Shown: positions 49,504 through 58,242, numbered from the stretch's first letter. The stretch is 64,000 nucleotides of DNA from Burkholderia sp. (GCA_031253835.1 JAIRVP010000054.1:186001-250000), one strand, 5' to 3'. Translations and numbers: made by a program. The notes: generated by a model not told the origin, from the sequence alone.

Positions 49504-51093
49504 ATGAAGCACCTGCTGTCCCGGCTGTTCGTCAGCGCCGCGCTCGTCGCGCTTGTTCCGGCGCTGCCGGCGCAGGCTGCCACGCCGCCCGGCATCTTCG
49601 TCGTCGCCACGCAGCTCGGCGAATTCACGACCCTCGACCCGAGCGGGATCTACGAGCTGGTGCCGTCCGAATACGTCGCGAACACCTACGAGCGGCTGGT
49701 GCGCGTCGACCTGAAGGACCCGACGCGCTTCGACGGGCAGATCGCGCAATCGTGGACGGTCGGCGCGGACGGCACGACCTACACGTTCAAGCTGCGCCCC
49801 GGCCTCACGTTCCATTCCGGCAACCCGGTGACCGCCGACGACGTCGCATGGTCGCTGCAGCGCACCATCCTGCTCGACAAGGGACCGGCCGGCGTGCTCG
49901 CCGATCTCGGCCTCACGAAGGCGAACGTGATGCAGAAGGTGCGCGTGGTCGATCCGCAGACCGTCGTGCTCGAAACCGACCGCAAGTACGCGCCGAGCTT
50001 CGTGCTCAACGTGCTCAGCGCGTGCCCGGCGTCGGTGTTCGACAAGAAGCTGCTGCTGTCGCACCAGCAGGGCAACGATTTCGGCAGCGGCTGGCTGCGG
50101 ACCAACGACGCGGGCTCGGGCCCGTACCAGCTTGCCAAGTGGACGCCGAACGAAAGCATCGTGCTGCAGCGCTTCGAGAAGTACCGCACGCCGTACCCGA
50201 TGAAGCGCGTCGTGCTGCGCCACGTGCCCGAAGCGTCCGCGCAGCGGCTGCTGCTGGAGAACGGCGACGCCGACGCCGCGCGCAACCTGAGCCCCGACAG
50301 CCTCGCCGCGCTGTCGAAGGCCGGCAAGATCAAGGTCGCGTCGTGGCCGGTATCCGCGCTGCTGTACCTGAGCCTGAACACGAAGAACCCGAACCTCGCG
50401 AAGCCCGAGGTGCAGCAGGCGATGAAATGGCTCGTCGACTACGACGGCATCCAGCGCAACATCGTCAGCACGACCTACAAGGTGCACCAGACTTTCCTGC
50501 CCGAAGGCTTCCTCGGCGCGTCGAACGCGCGGCCGTACAAGCAGGACGTCGCGAAGGCGAAGGCGCTGCTCGCGAAGGCCGGCTTGCCGAACGGCTTCGA
50601 CGTGACGATGGACATGCCGAACGACTATCCGTACCTCGAGATCGCGCAGGCGCTGCAGGCGAACTTCGCGCAGGGCGGCATCCGCGTGAAGCTGATCCCC
50701 GGCGATGCGAAGCAGGCGATCGGCAAGTACCGCGCGCGCCAGCACGACATCTTCATCGGCGAATGGTCGCCCGACTACATGGACCCGAACAGCAACGCGC
50801 GCGGCTTCGCGTGGAATCCGGACAACTCGGATCAGTCGCCGACGAAGATGCTCGCGTGGCGCAACAGCTGGGACATCCCGCAACTGACGAAGGACACCGA
50901 GGCCGCGCTCGTCGAGCCGTCGCCCGCGAAGCGCGCGCAGCGTTACGAAGCGCTGCAGAAGGCCGTGCTCGCGAACTCGCCGTTCATCATCATGTTCGAG
51001 AAGGTCGTGCAGGTTGCGACGCGCCCCGGCACGACCGGGCCGGAAATCGGGCCGATCAACGACCTCGTGTCATACCGCACGCTCGCGAAGTAA
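49504..51093 (+). CDS. Peptide ABC transporter substrate-binding protein (family 5), orphan
   Basis: A 529-residue periplasmic peptide-binding protein with signal peptide (cleavage near QAAT). The family 5 core is clear (LVRVDLKDPTRFDGQIAQSW, GLTFHSGNPVTADDVAWSL). It is closely similar along its length to the binding protein at 61824-63425, which sits in the D-Ala-D-Ala operon, but here no permease or ATPase genes follow. It probably works with that transporter. A hairpin at 51103-51132 ends the unit. Confidence 0.92.
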   Translation: MKHLLSRLFVSAALVALVPALPAQAATPPGIFVVATQLGEFTTLDPSGIYELVPSEYVANTYERLVRVDLKDPTRFDGQIAQSWTVGADGTTYTFKLRPGLTFHSGNPVTADDVAWSLQRTILLDKGPAGVLADLGLTKANVMQKVRVVDPQTVVLETDRKYAPSFVLNVLSACPASVFDKKLLLSHQQGNDFGSGWLRTNDAGSGPYQLAKWTPNESIVLQRFEKYRTPYPMKRVVLRHVPEASAQRLLLENGDADAARNLSPDSLAALSKAGKIKVASWPVSALLYLSLNTKNPNLAKPEVQQAMKWLVDYDGIQRNIVSTTYKVHQTFLPEGFLGASNARPYKQDVAKAKALLAKAGLPNGFDVTMDMPNDYPYLEIAQALQANFAQGGIRVKLIPGDAKQAIGKYRARQHDIFIGEWSPDYMDPNSNARGFAWNPDNSDQSPTKMLAWRNSWDIPQLTKDTEAALVEPSPAKRAQRYEALQKAVLANSPFIIMFEKVVQVATRPGTTGPEIGPINDLVSYRTLAK

Positions 51094-51102
51094 TCGCGGC
51101 GG

Positions 51103-51132
51103 CCCGCGCACCCGGCCGTGCCGGTGCGCGGG
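51103..51132 (+). terminator. Hairpin after the orphan peptide-binding protein
   Basis: CCCGCGCAC/GTGCGCGGG arms, extended by a C/G-rich inner stem with one bulge, start 10 bases after the stop codon; there is no T-run. Confidence 0.5.
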
Positions 51133-51299
51133 TAATCGCCGCCGGCCGCCGCGCCGGCACCCGGTCGGGCGGCGGTACCGATCTACAATAACCGGCGACG
51201 CGGGGGCCGGCTGCGCCCGGCGGTGATCGAAGTCACCGGATTCGCGTCACCAACGAAGACAGGATGCGCACGCCCGAGTGCGCACAACGGGAACCGAAC

Positions 51300-52553
51300 A
51301 TGCATCCGAGCGAGCACGCGGTCTGCGTAGCGATCAACGACAACAACCGCGCGTGGTACGAAATGCTCGTGCCGTTCCTGCTGTCGCTCCGGCAGACCGG
51401 CTACGACGGACGGATCGCGGTGATCGGCTACGGGCTGTCCGAACGCAAGCGGCAGATCCTCGCGAGCCAGTCGGTCGACGTGATCGACGCGTCGGGCGCG
51501 TATGCGCTGCCGGTCGGCCGCTTCATCGAGGCGGCCGGGTATTGCGCGCGCCATCCGCAGATCCGCAAGCTCGCGCTGTACGACGCCGACATCTGGTTCT
51601 GCGCGCCGCCGTTCGACCTGTTCTCGCAGATCGGCGACGACCGGATCCATGTGTGCCCCGACCCGCTGTTCTGCACGTTCGTCGTCACGCCGCTGATCGG
51701 CGAGCGGCGCGACCATCACTGGCGTCTCGTCGTCGACGCGGTCACCGCACGCCACGGCGGTGCGCTGCAGGCCGGGCTCGTCGCCGGGACCGCCGACGCC
51801 TGGGCACGCTACGCGGACCACCTGCGCGACTGCATCGCACGCGTCGGCACCGATTTCCAGGAATGCTTCGGCATCGACACGACGTTCCTGCATCTGTGGA
51901 GCGCCCAGGGCGAAACGGCGCTGCTCGATCCGGTCCAGAACTTCGTCAGCAAGTACGGCATTCACGAATCGTTCGACGCGGGCAGCGGCACGACCACGCT
52001 CCGGTATCAGGGCGAGCCGATCCGCGCGCTGCACATGACCGGCGACATCCGCTTCTTCGACCGCTGGCGCTACTACGCGAACCACACCGACGCTGCGCTG
52101 CGCGACGGCGCGCCGTTCGCATTGTCGGACGGCACGCCGGCGCCGTCCGACGCGGCCGCCGCGCGCATCGCCGCGGCGGACTACGTGCAATCGGCCGGGC
52201 TGACCGTTTCATCCGTCGCGATCGAGGGCAGCGCAGGCGCGTACCTGCAGCCGATCGACGAACCGGGCGGCACGATGCTCGTCGGCAGCGGCAACCACGA
52301 AGTCGTGTTCACCGCGACCCGCGACATCGCGCGGCTGAACGTCTACGCCACCCACCCGTCCGGCTCGCCGTCGCCGCTGCTGTGCGAAGTGCAGGTCAAC
52401 GGGCAGGCGCAGCGCAAAGGCACCGAGCTGATGGCGCACTTCTGGTATCAGGTCGCGGCCGGCGCCGTCATCACGCTGCGCGCGACGAGCCTCGGCGGCC
52501 AGCAGTGCAACGCGATCTGGCGGCTGCGCGAAGCGCCGGACATGCAGCAGTAG
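51300..52553 (+). CDS. Glycosyltransferase-like protein, function unknown
   Basis: About 417 residues starting MHPSEHAVCVAIND, no signal peptide. The N-terminal half resembles a GT-A fold: a beta-alpha start (AVIGYG) and, at D95-A-D97 in LALYDADIWF, a DxD-like motif as in GT8-type enzymes. The C-terminal part (about 270-417) is beta-rich. I cannot name a family. Its last codons (APDMQQ stop) are copied exactly, as 21 bp, at 55558-55578, on the far side of the oxdC-mntH segment. Confidence 0.7.
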   Translation: MHPSEHAVCVAINDNNRAWYEMLVPFLLSLRQTGYDGRIAVIGYGLSERKRQILASQSVDVIDASGAYALPVGRFIEAAGYCARHPQIRKLALYDADIWFCAPPFDLFSQIGDDRIHVCPDPLFCTFVVTPLIGERRDHHWRLVVDAVTARHGGALQAGLVAGTADAWARYADHLRDCIARVGTDFQECFGIDTTFLHLWSAQGETALLDPVQNFVSKYGIHESFDAGSGTTTLRYQGEPIRALHMTGDIRFFDRWRYYANHTDAALRDGAPFALSDGTPAPSDAAAARIAAADYVQSAGLTVSSVAIEGSAGAYLQPIDEPGGTMLVGSGNHEVVFTATRDIARLNVYATHPSGSPSPLLCEVQVNGQAQRKGTELMAHFWYQVAAGAVITLRATSLGGQQCNAIWRLREAPDMQQ

Positions 52554-52554
52554 G
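52534..52554 (+). repeat. Left copy of the 21-bp direct repeat flanking oxdC-mntH
   Basis: Exact 21-bp match to 55558-55578 in the same orientation; 24 of 25 if extended three bases plus one mismatch to the left (52530). It covers the last codons and stop of the glycosyltransferase-like gene. Confidence 0.85.
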
Positions 52555-52571
52555 TACCGGCCCGCTGCCGT

Positions 52572-53879
52572 TCAATTGAATGCGGCCCACACCAGGTACG
52601 CATTCAACCCGACGATCACGACCGTCGCCGCGCCGGCGACGATCCGCAGCGGCATCCGCATCGCGTACGCACCCATCACGTCCGCGCGCGCCGACAGCAT
52701 CAACAGCGCGATCATCGGCAGCGGCAATACGAAACTCAGCACGACCTGGCTTGCGACCATCGCGCGCGTGACGTCGCAGCCGAGTGCGACCACCGCGAAC
52801 GCCGGCGCGATCGTCACCGCGCGCCGCACCCACACCGACATGCGGCGGCGGATGAAACCCTGCATCACGACCTGCCCGGCCATCGTGCCGACCACCGAGC
52901 TCGACACGCCCGACGTCAGCAGCGCGACGAGAAACAGCGCGCCGGCCGCCGGCCCGAGCACCGGGATCAGCGTGTGATACGCGTCGCCGATGTCGGTCAT
53001 GCCCGGCGCGCTCAGATGGAACGCCGACGACGCCATCATCACCATCGCGAGATTCACGAACCCGGCCAGCCCGAGCGCGACGACAACCTCGCGATTCGAA
53101 AACCGCACGAGCCGCCGCCGCTCCGCGTCGTCGCGCGGCGCGGTGCGATCCTGAGTGAGGCCCGAATGCAGATACAGCGTGTGCGGCATGATCGTCGCGC
53201 CGATGATCCCGACCGCGATCGTCAGCGCCGCGTGATCCGGGATCTGCGGGACGACCAGATGGAACGCGGCCGCGTGCCAGTCCTGCGGCGCGATCAGCAG
53301 TTCGCCGAGATAGCACGCGCCGATCACGCCGACCAGCGCCGCGATCGCGGCCTCCAGCGGCCGGAAGCCGCGCTTTTCGAGCGCGAGGATCGCGCAGGTC
53401 GCCAACGCGGTCGCGATCATCCCCGCGAACAGCGACAGGTGGCATAACAGCCCGAATGCGAGCGCACCGCCGAGGAATTCCGCAAGATCGGTCGCCATCG
53501 CGGCAATCTCGGACGCGATCCACATGCCCCACACGACCGGCGCGGGGAAGCGGTCGCGGCACAGCTCGGCAAGATTGCGGCCGGTCACGATGCCGAGCTT
53601 CGCGGACATCGCCTGGAACAGCATCGCGATCGCGTTCGCGGCCAGCACGACCCACAGCAGCCGGTAGCCGTATGCGGCGCCGGCCTGGATGTTGGTCGCG
53701 AAGTTGCCGGGATCCATGTAGCCGATCGACGCGATCACGGCCGGGCCGACGAACGGCAGCAGCGCGGCGACGCCGGTGCGGCGCCCTTCCAGCGCGGCGC
53801 GCGCCGCGCCGTCGGTACGCTCGGTGGGCAGGCCCGGCAGCACGAGGCCGCCGGCAGGTTTGCTCGGGACGGGAAGCAT
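52572..53879 (-). CDS. mntH: Nramp-family divalent metal transporter (MntH)
   Basis: A 435-residue Nramp transporter with eleven predicted helices. The metal-binding motifs are intact: D56-P-G-N59 in helix 1 and MPHTLYLHS in helix 6. Family members import Mn2+ (also Fe2+) with protons. It lies 93 bp downstream of the oxalate decarboxylase gene on the same strand. That enzyme requires Mn, so the pair makes functional sense as a cofactor-supply unit. Together they are bracketed by 21-bp direct repeats. Confidence 0.93.
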   Translation of the reverse strand: MLPVPSKPAGGLVLPGLPTERTDGAARAALEGRRTGVAALLPFVGPAVIASIGYMDPGNFATNIQAGAAYGYRLLWVVLAANAIAMLFQAMSAKLGIVTGRNLAELCRDRFPAPVVWGMWIASEIAAMATDLAEFLGGALAFGLLCHLSLFAGMIATALATCAILALEKRGFRPLEAAIAALVGVIGACYLGELLIAPQDWHAAAFHLVVPQIPDHAALTIAVGIIGATIMPHTLYLHSGLTQDRTAPRDDAERRRLVRFSNREVVVALGLAGFVNLAMVMMASSAFHLSAPGMTDIGDAYHTLIPVLGPAAGALFLVALLTSGVSSSVVGTMAGQVVMQGFIRRRMSVWVRRAVTIAPAFAVVALGCDVTRAMVASQVVLSFVLPLPMIALLMLSARADVMGAYAMRMPLRIVAGAATVVIVGLNAYLVWAAFN

Positions 53880-53972
53880 GGTGGAGTTTCCGTTCGAATG
53901 AGGAAGACCGATTCGGGATCAGGCGCCGCCGCCGGCATGCCGCCTGCCGGCCGCGGCGGAGCGACGACCGCG

Positions 53973-55229
53973 TTACAGCGGCACGACGTCGGGACGATTG
54001 CGCGGAAACTGCGCGATCACGTCGGGCGCGACGTTCAGGTGCGCTTCGACGAGCTTCGGCGGCGTATGCGCGAGCCAGTCGGACAGCGACACCTCCGCAT
54101 AGCGGTCGGTCTTGAAGATCTCGAGGAACACGAGGTCGGTCTTGCCGGTGTTCTGCACGTAGTGCCCGAGGCTCTTCTTCACGTAGCCGACGTCGCCCGC
54201 GCGGAAGTCGGCCGTCTGCGCCTTCGGCCCCGTGTCGAACACGGTCATCCGCGCGTCGCCCTGCAGGTAGTACTGCCATTCGTCGGCGTTCGGGTGCCAG
54301 TGCAGCTCGCGCATGCCGCCCGGATGCACGGTGACGAGCGCGGCCGCGACGGTCGTCGACACGTTGAAGTTGGTGCTGTCCGCGATCCGCACTTCGCCGC
54401 CGCGCGTCTTTTTGACCGGCTTCATGTCGCCGAGCGAGAAGATGAACGGATGCGGCGGCGCCCCGGCCGACGCAGCCGATGCGCGCTGCGCGTCCGCGAG
54501 CGGGCCCGGTTCGTCGCCCTGGAAGATCCACAGGTTGTCGAGCGGAACGTTCCTGAACGCATCGGCCGGCACGCCGAAGTTGAGCGCGAGCACGTCCGGC
54601 GGCGTATGCGCAATCCAGTCGGTCAGCAGCAACGTGTTGAATTCCGATGCGCGGCCGTTATCGAACGCGAGCAGGAATTCGGCGCCGTCGGTGCCCAGAC
54701 CCTGCAGCGAATGCGGCAGGCCGGGCGGGAAATACCAGAGATCGCCGGTCTTGACGTCATGCACCGACGGCCGCCCCAACTCGTCGAGCACCGTGATCCG
54801 GCAGCGGCCGTCGAGCATGATTGCCCACTCGGCCTGCTGGTGCCAGTGCATCTCGCGAATGCCGCCGCGCGTCAGGCGCATGTTGACGCCGGAAATGGTT
54901 TCGGAAATCGCAAAATCGTCTTGCGTGACTTCGCGCGCCCATCCGCCATTTTGAATGCGTTTATGAGCATTATTGAAAGATGCCCAGAATAACGGCATTC
55001 CGTTGATATCGGTGGCCGGCGGATCCTGAAAAGACGGAAACTGATTGGCGATGGCCGGATTTTTCGGCCCCGGATCGGTCAGGCTCTGCCGGTTGCGCGC
55101 ATTCACCGCGCCTTCCGGCGGGCGGTCCGGATTACCGAACGAGGCCGCCTTGGCCGATACCGCGATACCCGCGGCAGCAATGGCGCCGGCCGTACCCGCC
55201 AGCATTTTGCGTCGAGAAAGATTCGTCAT
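53973..55229 (-). CDS. oxdC: Oxalate decarboxylase, bicupin, Tat-exported
   Basis: A 418-residue bicupin converting oxalate to formate and CO2. Mn ligands are seen in both domains: H128, H130, E134, H173 and H310, H312, E317, H356. The domain I lid, SENST in B. subtilis OxdC, reads S-E-F-N-T (195-199), keeping the catalytic Glu (E196) but changing two residues; E370 in domain II is also kept. A twin-arginine-like signal (LSRRKMLAG) suggests periplasmic location, unlike the Bacillus enzyme. Upstream is a very AT-rich promoter region. Confidence 0.92.
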   Translation of the reverse strand: MTNLSRRKMLAGTAGAIAAAGIAVSAKAASFGNPDRPPEGAVNARNRQSLTDPGPKNPAIANQFPSFQDPPATDINGMPLFWASFNNAHKRIQNGGWAREVTQDDFAISETISGVNMRLTRGGIREMHWHQQAEWAIMLDGRCRITVLDELGRPSVHDVKTGDLWYFPPGLPHSLQGLGTDGAEFLLAFDNGRASEFNTLLLTDWIAHTPPDVLALNFGVPADAFRNVPLDNLWIFQGDEPGPLADAQRASAASAGAPPHPFIFSLGDMKPVKKTRGGEVRIADSTNFNVSTTVAAALVTVHPGGMRELHWHPNADEWQYYLQGDARMTVFDTGPKAQTADFRAGDVGYVKKSLGHYVQNTGKTDLVFLEIFKTDRYAEVSLSDWLAHTPPKLVEAHLNVAPDVIAQFPRNRPDVVPL

Positions 55230-55557
55230 GATTTCCTCTTCATTCCTGCAATTGAGAGCATTTCCATTACGGAATATTTTCCGTTTTCGGATTATCGAAA
55301 ATCAAAGATCCCGTGACGCAAGTTAAATCCAAATCGACAAAAAACTTAAATGAATTATTAACCTCGATTGATGACTTAATCTGATACTCTTTAATTTTGT
55401 AATTATTGCGTTGCAGCGGGACGCTCGCGGGCGATCGAGGCCGGTGAGATGGACGAATCAGGAAAATGCGGGAATACGGCCGGGTGTGGCTGCGAAGCCG
55501 GGGATGGAGGCCAGAGGAGATGAATGTGCGCCGCGCGCGATCGCGATGCATCTGAAT
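55230..55557. other. AT-rich upstream region of oxdC
   Basis: The 60 bases 55321-55380 hold only 15 G/C (25%), far below the window's norm. No gene was seen. It likely holds the oxdC promoter and may mark imported DNA. Confidence 0.6.
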
Positions 55558-55578
55558 CGCCGGACATGCAGCAGTAGG
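55558..55578 (+). repeat. Right copy of the 21-bp direct repeat flanking oxdC-mntH
   Basis: Identical to 52534-52554, although here it lies in non-coding DNA. It is followed within nine bases by an 11-bp hairpin, as if it were the original 3' end of the glycosyltransferase-like gene with its terminator. Confidence 0.85.
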
Positions 55579-55586
55579 CAGTTGCC

Positions 55587-55614
55587 GGTTGGCGGTCAAG
55601 GTCGACCGCCAACC
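55587..55614. terminator. Hairpin right of the direct repeat
   Basis: Perfect 11-bp stem (GGTTGGCGGTC / GACCGCCAACC) with a 6-nt loop. It lies downstream of the acyl-CoA dehydrogenase stop on the minus strand and could serve either direction; there is no T-run. Confidence 0.5.
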
Positions 55615-55655
55615 ATGCGTCACGCGAACAAGGCGCCGGGCATCGAGTGGAAGCT

Positions 55656-56792
55656 TCAGATGCCGATCGACCTGGCGATCAACATCTTCTGAACCTCGAT
55701 CGTGCCGCCGGCGAACAAGCTGAATGTGGCTTCCCGGTAATAGCGGGAGACCGGTTCGAAATCGAAGTACGCGCGCCCGCCCATCACGCGGACTGCAGAG
55801 CCGACGACCTTCTGCAACTGCTCGGAGCAGAAATATTTGGCCTTGGAGATCGCCTCCGTCGCGTCGTCACCGCTTTCATACGCCCGGATCGCGTTGGCAA
55901 CCATCAGCTCCATTGCGGTGGTCAAGGTGCTCATCTCGACGACGGTGTGCTGGATGCTCTGGAAACTGCTGAGTACCTGACCGAATTGCTTGCGCTCCTT
56001 GATGAATGCAGCTGCTCGCCGTGTCGCCGCGCGCGCCAGGCCACTGGCCATCGCCGCCACGACGAGGCGCTCCAGCGCGCCGGTCAAGCGCAGGACATTC
56101 CATGCGGCTTCAAGCGCGTCGCTGCCACCGAGTACGGCATCGGCCGGCACGGCAACCGCCTCGAGCACAACATGACACGACGCACATCCATTCGCGCTGA
56201 GTTTGGGCAGCGCCGTGACCGTCAGATTCGGGGCCTTGCCGGGCACCAGGAAGATGCCGAATGCCTTTGCACGGTCCGGTGCCGTTCGCGCGACCGTCAG
56301 GATATAGTCCGCCGTCGCCGAACCCGTGATGTACGTTTTTTCGCCGCGAAGCCGGTATCCGTCGCCTGCCGGAATCGCTTCCGTCCGGGCGGCACCGGCA
56401 TCCGATCCGGCTTCCGGCTCCGTGAGGGCAAAGGCGAGTTGAACGCGGCCCTGTGCGACGCCGGGGAGCAGGCTCTGCTTCTGCGCGGGTGTCCCCAGAC
56501 AGGAAACACACAGCGGCGCAAGCACGCCGTTGACCATGTAGACGGTCGCAACGGCGCCGGACTGTTCGGCAAGCGCCGACATGATTGCACAGACCCGCTC
56601 CATATCCCCCGCCTGCGGCCCCGTGTATCCGGGGTCCAGGAAGCCCGAACGCAACAGGTCATGAGATGCAAGCACGGACAGCGTTCTCGCGGAGAAGGTC
56701 CCGTCGCCCTGCTCCTCGATACCGCGATCGTCCGCGAGGATTTCATCTGCCGCCTTGCCGGCCCGCACCCTCAAATCGTCCAACGATGCCAT
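55656..56792 (-). CDS. Acyl-CoA dehydrogenase family protein
   Basis: About 378 residues. Seen are LAFALTEPEAGSDAGA and YITGSATADY (FAD and substrate region) and the C-terminal FAGGTIEVQKMLIAR; the Glu of this GGT-x-E motif is the usual catalytic base. The start ATG 56792 has AGGAGG seven bases upstream. It is the last gene of the operon with the fluoroacetate dehalogenase and FlK-like genes. It would oxidise an acyl-CoA, perhaps one step of breaking down an organofluorine precursor; this role is inference. Codon third positions are less GC-strict than in backbone genes. Confidence 0.88.
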   Translation of the reverse strand: MASLDDLRVRAGKAADEILADDRGIEEQGDGTFSARTLSVLASHDLLRSGFLDPGYTGPQAGDMERVCAIMSALAEQSGAVATVYMVNGVLAPLCVSCLGTPAQKQSLLPGVAQGRVQLAFALTEPEAGSDAGAARTEAIPAGDGYRLRGEKTYITGSATADYILTVARTAPDRAKAFGIFLVPGKAPNLTVTALPKLSANGCASCHVVLEAVAVPADAVLGGSDALEAAWNVLRLTGALERLVVAAMASGLARAATRRAAAFIKERKQFGQVLSSFQSIQHTVVEMSTLTTAMELMVANAIRAYESGDDATEAISKAKYFCSEQLQKVVGSAVRVMGGRAYFDFEPVSRYYREATFSLFAGGTIEVQKMLIARSIGI

Positions 56793-56878
56793 CTTCAAAC
56801 CTCCTTCACGATCGGATTCATTCTTGTCCGCAAGCGTTCATCGACCCGACGTCGAGCACCGTCAAAATGTCGTACTCC

Positions 56879-57763
56879 TCAGTTAATTGAAGAAATAAAA
56901 CGACGCAAGATGTCGGCTGTTTCCACGGGAAATTGATCGACGAAGAAGTGACCGCCCGGAAGAGATGCCGCCGTCGTCTGGCTGCAGCGCCTGGCCCACT
57001 CGGCGGGAATGTCGAACAACTGCCCCATCTGGCCTTTTGCACCATGGAAGACCAGTACGGGGCACGTCACCTTGCGCTGGAGGTCCAGGCGGTCATGCTC
57101 GAGATCGATGGTCGCGGCGGCACGGTAGTCGGCGCAAGAACCATGGATCATGGCGGGGTTGCGCCACGACGCGCGATACGCGTCGAGCATGTCCTCGTCG
57201 AAATCGGACACCTTGGTCGCACCCCAGCCCAGCAAGCAGGTTTCGTAGAAGGTGTCCGGATCCAGGCCGATCATGTGCTCCGGGAACGGCTCGGGCTGTT
57301 GCAGGAAGTACCAGTGCCAGTAGGACGCCGCGACCAGACGGTTGGTGTCCATGAACATCGCATGGGTCGGCACGATGTCCATGACGGTCAGCGACTGCAC
57401 CGCGTCGGGATGATCCAGCGCCATGCGGTGGCCCGTGCGCCCGCCGCGATCGTGCCCGACCAGATGAAAACGCTCGAATCCCAGATGCCGCATGACGCCG
57501 AGCTGGTCATTGGCAAAGGTGCGAAACGAATAGTTCGACCTGTCCGCCACGCACTTGGGCTTTCCCGAATCGCCATAGCCCCGCAGATCGGCGCACACCA
57601 CGGTGTAATGCTCGGCCAGCCTGGGGGCCACGCGCGCCCACATCGCCCGATTCTGCGGAAATCCATGCAGTATCAGCAGCGGCGGGCCTTCACCGCCGAC
57701 GGAGTAGGCGATCTCCACGCCATCCACGATGACGCGACCGTTCTTGAATCCGGGGAAATCCAT
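56879..57763 (-). CDS. Haloacetate (fluoroacetate) dehalogenase
   Basis: A 294-residue alpha/beta hydrolase closely resembling fluoroacetate dehalogenases such as FAc-DEX from Burkholderia sp. FA1. The full active site is present: nucleophile D105 (GHDRGGRTGH), R106 and R109 for the carboxylate, acid D129, catalytic H272 (GGHFFVDQFP), and the halide pocket H150, W151 (YWHWYFLQQP) and Y213 (CADYRAA). These enzymes hydrolyse the C-F bond of fluoroacetate to glycolate and fluoride. AGGAGG lies seven bases before the ATG. Directly upstream is an FlK-like thioesterase gene. Preference for fluoro- over chloroacetate is not provable from sequence. Confidence 0.92.
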   Translation of the reverse strand: MDFPGFKNGRVIVDGVEIAYSVGGEGPPLLILHGFPQNRAMWARVAPRLAEHYTVVCADLRGYGDSGKPKCVADRSNYSFRTFANDQLGVMRHLGFERFHLVGHDRGGRTGHRMALDHPDAVQSLTVMDIVPTHAMFMDTNRLVAASYWHWYFLQQPEPFPEHMIGLDPDTFYETCLLGWGATKVSDFDEDMLDAYRASWRNPAMIHGSCADYRAAATIDLEHDRLDLQRKVTCPVLVFHGAKGQMGQLFDIPAEWARRCSQTTAASLPGGHFFVDQFPVETADILRRFISSIN

Positions 57764-57805
57764 GCACGTGCCTCCTGAGCGGAAAATCGTCTTGCCGGCC
57801 AACCA

Positions 57806-58225
57806 TCAGCCGCGTTCAAGCTTGGATGCGACTCGCCTGACGAACTTTTCCGCGTCGACGATGAAGCGCTCGTGCCGGCCTTCGCAGATCACGTCCACCT
57901 CGTCACGACACAGAATCCTGAACGTCAGGCGCTTGCCTTCGATCTCGACCAACTCGATTTCCGCCGTGACCTGCATGCCGACCGGGGTCGCCGCGCAGTG
58001 GCTGAGATCGACGTGGGTGCCCACGGTGCGCTGCGACGGGTCGAGGTACGGCCGAAGCGCCTCGACACAGGTCCATTCGACGAAGCCGACCAGGTAGGCG
58101 GTCGCGAATACCGGCGGCATGTCGACGAAGCCCGTGAACGCGTTCGACACGGCGGGCACGGTGAGCGAATCGTCGACGACGATGGTCTGAGCGTGGCGCA
58201 GGCCCGAGGGGATCGGATCGGTCAT
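57806..58225 (-). CDS. flK: Fluoroacetyl-CoA thioesterase-like protein (FlK)
   Basis: A 139-residue hotdog-fold protein, the same length as Streptomyces cattleya FlK. All FlK catalytic residues are at the same numbers: T42 and E50 (VFATAYLVGFVEW), G69, H76 (SHCAATP) and R120 (GRHERF). Lid positions V23 and F33 match, while FlK L26 and F36 are V26 and M36 here. FlK hydrolyses fluoroacetyl-CoA selectively and so blocks lethal synthesis of fluorocitrate. Start ATG 58225 has GGCGAGG upstream. It is 42 bp before the dehalogenase gene, so the products would act in sequence. Alignment is from memory of FlK; the symbol is given as the best family match. Confidence 0.85.
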   Translation of the reverse strand: MTDPIPSGLRHAQTIVVDDSLTVPAVSNAFTGFVDMPPVFATAYLVGFVEWTCVEALRPYLDPSQRTVGTHVDLSHCAATPVGMQVTAEIELVEIEGKRLTFRILCRDEVDVICEGRHERFIVDAEKFVRRVASKLERG

Positions 58226-58242
58226 CGACACCGCCTCGCCCG

